From: Solicoccozyma terricola
Taxonomy: Eukaryota > Basidiomycota > Tremellomycetes > Filobasidiales > Piskurozymaceae
Direction of reading: 5' to 3'
Assembly: GCA_001600875.1 (NCBI GenBank)
Contig: BCLD01000015.1
Span: 413,862 to 477,861 of the forward strand
Length of the DNA stretch: 64,000 nucleotides
Shown here: positions 57,533-64,000 of the stretch, in pieces
Layout: each line of letters opens with the position of its first letter
Position numbering within the stretch: position 1 is the first letter of the stretch
Position numbers and translations under genes: made by a program
The notes under the pieces: model-generated
Told to the model about the DNA's origin: nothing
Seen by the model: the letters and a program-made list of their open reading frames with translations, nothing else
Databases searched by the model: none

Positions 57533-59157
57533 ATGCGCTCCTCATGCTCCTCCTTGTTCTCCGTCTGCCTCTTTCTCGCCACGATGTGCCTGCAGGGTCA
57601 AGCAGCGCCCGCACCACCCGCCGAAAGCAGGACATCAACGTTCATCCTCTCAAAGTCGGAGATGCTCGAACTGGCTCGTATTGCAAAAGTCATCAAGTGA
57701 GTTTGCCCCGTTGGTCCTTCATAGCAGCCGCCTAACCCCCGTCTGACGGATTTCCCTTTCCCCACCAGCGCCGCTCATTGTCCCTCCCATCGCCACCTCC
57801 AGCCTGGAAACTCTCTCACTCCATCACCTCGATCACTCCTCCGAACATTGTCGTCGGAAGACGAGTCGTCATCATCCCCAGTCGAGCCTGAGGGTCGACC
57901 CCGAGCGTTTTCTACCAATGGTCTCGAGCGAGGGAGTAACATCGTGGCAAGCAGTCATGATTCTCGAATGGCAGTTGCGTTCCAACAGCATGGTCTGCAT
58001 GCAGGAGAAATGGATGACGATGTCAATTGTAAGCTGCTCACTGGATTGTTTCAAGCCGCATTGATTTGGAGGCTGATCGTGACCCGTTTCACCATTCTTC
58101 AGGGTACATATCACACTCTCCTGCGTCAAGCGGCTTGACCCTTTCCGTCTCATCACTCTCCGACACCGACGCCTTCATCCACATCCTTTCTTCATCACGA
58201 ACGAAACCATCGAAGCAGTCCGCCCAAAAACACCTCAACTCAAAAGAAAGCCTGCTAGCCCCGCTTCCAGAGATCCTCTTCCCGGCAAGGTTGATGGAAC
58301 AGTACTTCCCTGCTGGAACCGAGCGACCCATGATCCATCAGGCGCTCATTCATCCGCTCCTCAAAAACGGACCATCTCTCGTACTTTCCCTCATGGACCT
58401 CATTCAGTCACCCCCAGTCTCCTCGCAGGACACCAATCAGCATGAGATCCAGCGAGTGAAGAAGCTCAACGTTGCAGGCCACGGCTTGGGAAGCAACGTC
58501 GCTCTCCTCGTCTCCCTTTCCGTGCACTTGCTCCTCAACGATCCTGTCAACGTGTCCATCAAGTCGACCAACTCTCGAGAGGAGGTCGTTCGTCCAGTAG
58601 TTTCATCATCGCCACACTCATCCCCTCCCATGGAGGCAGACGATGATGCTACAATCTTCGAGAAGGTCGTGCAGCAAGTTGGAGGGAAGCAAGCCAACCC
58701 GTGGTGGAAATCGAAACGAGGACTTCCAGGTGGTCATTCGACCACTACCACCAAAGTTCAACCAGCTCCCCTTGACATCGAGGTGCAGCTGTTCTCGATG
58801 AACCGGGTCGGAGACCTCAACTTTGCCAAATGGGTAGATCAACTGATATCCGAACCAACTGGCGCAATCGTCTCCACCATCTCCATCTCCCGAGTCAACT
58901 CTTACGCCGACCCGATCCCTCATCTTCCTGCTACCTGGCAAGGGTTCTCGCACTTCCGTGGAAAAGAGTTCTGGATTGACAGCGATCCGCGTATCGTTTG
59001 GTCGTGTGCAGCCGGACAGCCAAATATGGACGATCCAAGCAAAGAGCAGGCTTACGAGGGTGGATCATGTCTCGATCGAGTGCCGATGGACAAGACTAGT
59101 CTGTTGGACCATGCCGGTCCATTTGGAGGTATCTGGATTGGCGGCGACGAATGCTAG
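57533..59157 (+). CDS. Secreted class-3 lipase-like protein lacking nucleophile serine
   Basis: Predicted secreted alpha/beta hydrolase of the fungal lipase class 3 family. Three exons (57533-57696, 57769-58028, 58103-59157) give about 492 aa. The signal peptide begins MRSSCSSLFSVCLFLATMCL with likely cleavage near GQAAPAPP. The family element LARIAKVINAAHCP follows. The nucleophile elbow, normally G-H-S-L-G-G, reads G-H-G-L-G-S: Gly at about residue 269 (codon 58483-58485) replaces Ser. Downstream the lipase C-terminal element is kept: IPHLPATWQGFSHFRGKEFW with the catalytic-type His at about 425, then a Cys-containing end. A ~70-residue Ser/acidic insertion separates the elbow from the second half. 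Frame and splicing are intact, so a non-lipolytic secreted role is likely, though unproven. Confidence 0.78.
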
Positions 59158-59364
59158 GGCAAAAGGGGGTCGCTCGTTGTGGTCTGTATCTGGTCAGTTG
59201 TACATTGGCAAACGTCCGTACCAAGGGGTTGTACCCTGTTCGTATTATAATAAAATCAACGTCCGTGTCCAGCGTCATTGCATACCATGCACTGGACACA
59301 TCCACACGAGTATCCTGCTGCATCAACTCCAAGATGATCGTCGGTGGGTGGTGATCGTCGCGAG

Positions 59365-59403
59365 TCACGTGATTCAGCCACAGATCGATCGATCGATCGA
59401 TCG
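59365..59403. promoter_or_regulatory. E-box TCACGTGA and GATC repeat
   Basis: TCACGTGA at 59365-59372 lies 73 bp before the DUF1295 gene start. It is followed at 59383-59403 by GATC repeated five times, a self-complementary tetramer array that could form a hairpin. Confidence 0.5.
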
Positions 59404-59444
59404 TCCACTAGGCCTTCGACCCTCCTATCACCACTCACACAACC

Positions 59445-60674
59445 ATGTCTTCTTTCTCGCAGCTTGGTCTGCATAAAGAAGCCATCTCACGTCTCGCAGG
59501 GGTGGTCGGCTTCACGTATGTGTCCATGGCCAGGTGTCCATATCCATCTGACCTCTCCCCGATGTCTGTCACTCAGGTATGCTTTCCAGACGGCTTTTGC
59601 TGCTGTGGCAGTGCCCTTGCAGACGGAAAAGTTCTATGATTTAGCAGGAAGTCTAGGTACGGACTACTGCCTACTCGATTAATGCTCCCAAGCCAATGTC
59701 TCCTCCGACCCCCAGGCTTCCTTACCTCGACAGTTCTGTCTGCGTATTACCCCACCATTCGCTCTCGTCTTCCTCTCCACACTGGGCCCGCTCTGCCATT
59801 CCTCAACCCTCTTCAGGCTCTAGGTCCTCGCCAGTTACTTCTCTCAGCTATGACCTTGATATGGGCGGGGCGATTAGGTAGCTTCCTGACAGCCCGCATT
59901 GGAAAACATGGGAAAGATTCGAGATTCGATGAGATCAAGAAGGACAAGATCAAGTTTTCGGCCGCATGGTACACTGATAAACATCTATTGCCACATTTTG
60001 AGAGCTGATCACATCCCACTTCAGGATGGGTCAAGCCACATGGATCACTCTTGCGGGATTGCCAGTTTACCTCGTGAACAGTATCCCTAAAGTTGCCCAG
60101 CCTGCACTCGGCCTTCGAGACTTTATTGGACTAGCCATCTGGCTTGGCGGATTTGGTCTGGAAGTGATTGCTGATCGCCGTGAGTAAAGTGTCAAATGAT
60201 ACCTTCCTCGAAGCAGGTGGCAGTTGGTTAATACCTCGCGGACGGGCATATTTCAGAGAAATCCGCTTGGCGAAATGCCAAAACGAACAAGAAGCACAAC
60301 GAGGACTTTATCAAGTCTGGAGTCTGGTCTTGGAGTCGTCACCCCAAGTCAGTCCGGCCATTCCATCTAGACATACAGTCATCTGCTTATCTCATGTCCT
60401 CTTATCTTGCAGCTACGTCGGTGAAGTCACCCTTTGGGCCGGTCTCGCTCTTGCCGCCACTCCTGCCCTGGCAGCTTTCCCTTCTTCATCCTTCCTCTTT
60501 TCGCCTTATATCGCCGCCATCTCTCCGTTATTCGAGTATATCCTCATTACAAAGGCAAGTGGTGTCCCAATCCTTGAGGAATCCGCTGAGAAGAAATGGG
60601 GTAAAACCAAAGAGTGGCAAGATTACAAGAGCAAGGTGCCTGTGTTCTTTGCGCTTCCTGGAAGCAAGATCTAA
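59445..60674 (+). CDS. DUF1295 membrane protein (steroid 5-alpha-reductase-like)
   Basis: Polytopic membrane protein of the DUF1295 / 3-oxo-5-alpha-steroid 4-dehydrogenase-like superfamily. Six exons, about 330 aa, begin at ATG 59445 (MSSFSQLGLHKEAI) and end at TAA 60672-60674. Hydrophobic segments alternate with short loops: YAFQTAFAAVAVPLQ, LLLSAMTLIWAGRLG, ATWITLAGLPVYLVNS, LAIWLGGFGLEVIADRQK and EVTLWAGLALAATPALAAF. The family motif WSWSRHPNYVGEV is rebuilt across an intron (exon edges near 60345 and 60415) and is the putative NADPH/substrate-binding region shared with isoprenylcysteine methyltransferases and sterol reductases. The C-terminus ends EWQDYKSKVPVFFALPGSKI. The substrate, probably a lipid, cannot be assigned. 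The stop converges on the AP180 gene 165 bp away. Confidence 0.88.
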
Positions 60675-60838
60675 GGTATCAAGCCTGCGTTTATCGTGCA
60701 CGATGAAATGCATGAATGTATGCCCGCCTACGTCGTTCTGTGATACAAGTAACTTTTACCCTCCGATAAACTATATTATAAGATCCATCAATGATATCGA
60801 GCGTGTCACCCCTTTCCCTTACAACATTTCGCTCGGCA

Positions 60839-63800
60839 TTACTGCCTGACGCTCAAGCTTTGCATGAAATCGGCATGCGCATTGCTACCAGAAGCGCCGC
60901 CCTGTACCTGTCCGCCGTTCATGTTACTGGGAGCAAAAGGATTGAAAGCCGTTTGCGAACCTGCTTGCAAGGTGTCCATCAATGAAGGTGATTGACCTAG
61001 AGTGGATGTGGTTTGCGCACTGTTGCTCGAGAGGACCGGGGGCAGACTATCGACCAGCGATGAGCCAAAGTTCGATGCAGGTTTGAAAGGTTTGACCGCG
61101 CTACCGGCGAACCCTGTCTGCTGAGGTTGAAGGAAATTGCTGGTGCCGGTTGCATCTGGCTGGAAGGGTTTGACAGAGCTGCCTGCGAATCCGGTAGGCT
61201 GCGTTTGGAGGAAGCTGTTGGTATTGTCGGGTTGGAACGGCTTGACCGAGCTACCAGCAAAGCCAGTAGTTTGTGGCTGAATGAAGCCGTTACTACTGCC
61301 AGTACCAAATATCGAAGCGAACGATGCAGCCCCAGCCCCTGGCGCGTTTGGAGAGGTATTACCACCTAATGACAGCCCCCCCATCCTGTCCAAACCGGGT
61401 GATCCGCTCGCACCATTTTGCCCCGCACCATTTCCTATCGCGAACGCGGAAGCAAGGTCAGAAATAAACCCTCCGGTCGGCGTCCTCGACTGGGACGGTA
61501 AGGGAGGCTGCTCCTGAATCGCTGCAGGCGACGATGGACCCAAGCTGCTGCCGAGTCCGCTTCGCTGCAGAGATAGCTCGAAAAGAGATGGTCCTTCGGG
61601 AGCTTTCGCCTTGACCTCGGCTCCAGGTGGTGGGGCGAATGGGTTTTTAGAGCCAGTCGGTTGAGCAGTAAGCGGTTTGGTAGCATTGCCAGCGTTGTTC
61701 ATGCTATTTGTATTGGTCATGCCGTTGACACCGTTCATGAAGCCCGCGCCGCTCGGAACGCCAGGTGAGACTGGCGACGCTGATTTCTGTCGTTGAGTGA
61801 ATTGACCTCCGACTCCAGTCGATTGCGAAAACATCATAGACTGCCGGAATGGATTTGGACCAGTGGCCTGAGGTTGCAGCATCATCGGCTGATGTTGTTG
61901 CATGCCTGTTTGCTGCTGCTGTATACCACCCCAAGGCATTGACATGCCCATCTGATTACCAGGGGAGTTGGGATGTGCCCAGCCGGTGACTTGCGGCTGG
62001 AGGAAGGCTTGCTGCTGCTGCTGTTGTGGCAGTGTCTGCTGAAATCCAGTCTGCGCGGGCTGCATCATACCAGGACCCTGCTGACCCCATGGGGATGCGG
62101 TGAATTGAGGTTGAAGAGGTATTTGCTGATACGGCATACCGGTAGCTTGAGGGAACATCATGGATTGCCGGAATGGGTTCGGCATTCCTGGATTGTATCC
62201 AGTATTCATCGGCCTGAAGTGGACCTCATCGGTCAGTATAGGGAAAATGCCCCGGAACAAGGGTCAAGTTCCGCTCACATGTTGAATTGCGCTTGCGCAG
62301 GTTGATTCGATTGGCCCTGCTCCGATTCGATACTCGTGAAGAAGTCTTGTATGGAATTCCTGACCTCCTTATGGGCGGGCGCCGCATTTGCCTGGCTTTC
62401 CTTGGGCACTTCAGCAGGCTTGGACGTTTGCGCTGCAGCTGTCGTCATGGGAGGACATGATTTGGTTTATGAATACGAATAAGGTTTCCAAGAGGACTCA
62501 CGTGCTGCTGCTTTAGAGGATGCTGCCGGAGCAGGACGACCATCCGTGATTGCCATGTTTCTTTTGTACTCGAGCCGGTTGTTCTCAAAGTTGGGATCGT
62601 TAAGGTATTCCTCAAGAGCCGCAACGAGCGATACGGGAGCCTAAGAAGTCTCATCAGCGAAAACGGCCAACCTCTCTCTAGAAACAAACCATTACAACTC
62701 ACGTGTTTTAGATTGGGCACAGGTACATCCAGCAGCTGGTGTAACTTTCTTGCCGTGTTGAGATATTCAACTACCCTGTCAGATTGTTTACAAAAGGCCT
62801 TGTAAACCGCGAGTGCTTCTGTTGCGTCGGGTTTTGACATCTCAAAGTAGTGTTCTGGTGTTGCCAGTAGTAGGGTTGAGTTTATTGATCAGAGAAACAC
62901 ACGCGGCAAGATTGCTGCGATCGTAACCAGTCTCACCCAGTACATTGATTACTCCCTCGTTTACCGCTTGAGTAAGGACCAAAAGATCCTTGACAATCAT
63001 CCGCAACGCCGTCACGGTACATTCATCCTCCAAATGATCCTCATAAAGCTGTTAAGAAAAAACCCCCCAAGAAACAGCCCTCTAAATGCAATCAGAGCGA
63101 ATTCATCAAGAAACAACTCCACCTTTCTAACTCTTACCTTGCATTGAACAAGAGCATCCACCATCTTTTGAACCTGTTTCGTCTCCCTCAATAGTCCTTT
63201 ATCGACAGTCAAAGCGCGAAGTTTCCTTGCTTTCCCTGAATGATTCCCCCATAACCCCCATAACCCACATTTAAAAAAAGAAACCCCCCCTATCAGTGAT
63301 TTGATTCCCCTATGGTTTCCTCTTGATCAAACGCGGAACTCACCACTTGATCCTTCATAATTGCTCATCCGATTACTCTCAGCTTGTACTCTCACAGGAT
63401 CATGTTTGAGTTCCCGATAACCTCTGATACGAGAATCGAGATACTGAGCGTAATACCCTAGATTCGCCGGTGGTGTGTAGCCTGGATACGGGCCCGGGGG
63501 GGGGGGGGGGGGGGGAAAAAAGATCGCCCTCGGGGGTGAGCTCTGTGGATTGTTACCTGACCAAATCTTACTCCTTTTGGGGAAAACACGAGACTCACCA
63601 TCCCAAGCTTGTCCAACTACGTTTTTCAACCGCAATACATCTCCTGGACCACCTACGGTCTGACTTAGATAAGAAAGTACATTATCTGTTGATCCAGATC
63701 TTATCATTTGATGCAATACGATCAAAGCTTTGAAGACGATCTGGTTTGCGTATTTGTGGTGTGTTTTGTTTAAAAAAAAAAAATTGATCAGGTGATTTCC

Positions 63801-63939
63801 GCAACGACCACACAGAGAACGGGTCACTTGACACGATTCAGAGAGAGAAAAGAGATACATACAACGGAATTCGGCTCTCTTAGTCGACCACCGAGAGCTC
63901 GACAGATGTCGTGGACCGCACCGTCATTGGAGTAGGTTG
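60839..63939 (-). CDS. AP180/CALM (ANTH-domain) clathrin adaptor, 5' end outside window
   Basis: Endocytic adaptor of the yAP180/PICALM family; it binds PI(4,5)P2 through its ANTH domain and recruits clathrin and EH proteins. The most 5' exon inside the window has its upstream edge at 63939 (ATYSNDGAVHDICRALGGRL); the start codon and first exon are beyond the edge. ANTH signatures: VFKALIVLHQMIRSGSTDNV, NLGYYAQYLDSRIRGYREL, LLRETKQVQKMVDAL, LYEDHLEDECTVTALRMIVK and AVYKAFCKQSDRVVEYLN. The C-terminal ~500 residues are Gln/Gly/Pro-rich, with two NPFRQSM and a further NPF (EH-domain ligand) motif, a Gln run, and three repeats of TGFAGSSVKPFQP. The gene ends at TAA 60839-60841. Several introns contain odd homopolymers, including a 20-base C run on the gene's strand. 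Confidence 0.9.
61078..61285 (-). repeat. Three in-frame ~25-residue repeats in AP180 tail
   Basis: The encoded unit is roughly LQPQxTGFAGSSVKPFQPD, occurring three times with small differences (last copy GFAGSAVKPFKP). The DNA copies are diverged at third positions, so the repeat is maintained at protein level. Confidence 0.75.
63496..63515. repeat. G20 homopolymer in AP180 intron
   Basis: Twenty consecutive G followed by six A lie in the intron upstream of the GYTPPANLGYY exon. On the transcribed strand this reads U6-C20 and would act as, or beside, the polypyrimidine tract of the acceptor. Confidence 0.8.
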
Positions 63940-64000
63940 CTGTAATTATTGGACTGTGAGGAGAGAGCGAGCAAGGGGATTATGGAAAAAAAAATGGGGA

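Noticed and set aside
57004..57735. 243-codon open frame overlapping the lipase start
   Set aside because: It is in a different frame, has no recognisable domain, and crosses the signal peptide and first intron of a well-supported gene.
1..64000. tRNA, rRNA, CRISPR arrays, insertion sequences
   Set aside because: I looked for tRNA B-box-like GGTTCRA contexts, repeats with regular spacers and transposase motifs and saw none that could be supported by eye.

Overview
This window is a nuclear chromosome segment of a basidiomycete fungus, most likely a tremellomycete-type yeast (Cryptococcus/Kwoniella relatives). The evidence is a gene every ~3 kb on both strands, genes cut into many exons by 50-90 nt GT-AG introns with CTGAC/CTAAT-like branch sites, C-ending codon preference, and fungal orthologue content. 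Gene models were built by hand from reading frame, splice phase and family conservation. Exon edges may be off by a base in places; gene ends are firmer.

Layout. 0-10 kb (+): a small hydrophilic protein, the Golgi tether USO1/p115, and the HOPS subunit VPS41. 10-18 kb: a RING-H2 ligase (-) divergent from a LETM1-domain mitochondrial protein, then the mitochondrial helicase SUV3 (+), converging on a serine-less alpha/beta hydrolase (-). 18-28 kb: a 25-N assembly gap, a Kelch membrane protein (+), a gene-poor 2.8 kb stretch, a PRA1/Yip3 protein (-) and a TauD-type dioxygenase (+). 28-39.6 kb: API5-like (-) divergent from a tail-anchored protein (+), YAF9 (-), an MTM1/SLC25A39-type carrier (-) divergent from an intronless mitochondrial PPR-like protein (+). 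39.7-45.2 kb (-): a CK1-type kinase with very small exons, a PITH-domain protein and an unresolved locus. 45.5-60.7 kb (+): paladin, a GST, an unrecognised nuclear-looking protein, a serine-less class-3 lipase and a DUF1295 reductase. 60.8 kb to the edge (-): an AP180/CALM clathrin adaptor that runs off the window.

Themes. There is no obvious operon or biosynthetic cluster. Two groups of housekeeping genes recur: membrane traffic (USO1, VPS41, PRA1, AP180) and mitochondrial function (LETM1-like, SUV3, MTM1, PPR). Many promoters carry a CACGTG E-box about 75-175 bp from the start codon, several beside a GGTGGT/CCACC-rich block.

Most notable is splice architecture. At least seven internal exons of 3 to 19 nt are needed to restore conserved motifs, including an apparent 3-nt exon supplying the catalytic-loop lysine of the CK1-type kinase. 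Two GC-AG introns are also supported. Separately, two alpha/beta hydrolases have Gly where the nucleophile Ser should be, and paladin has lost the catalytic Cys in two of three modules.
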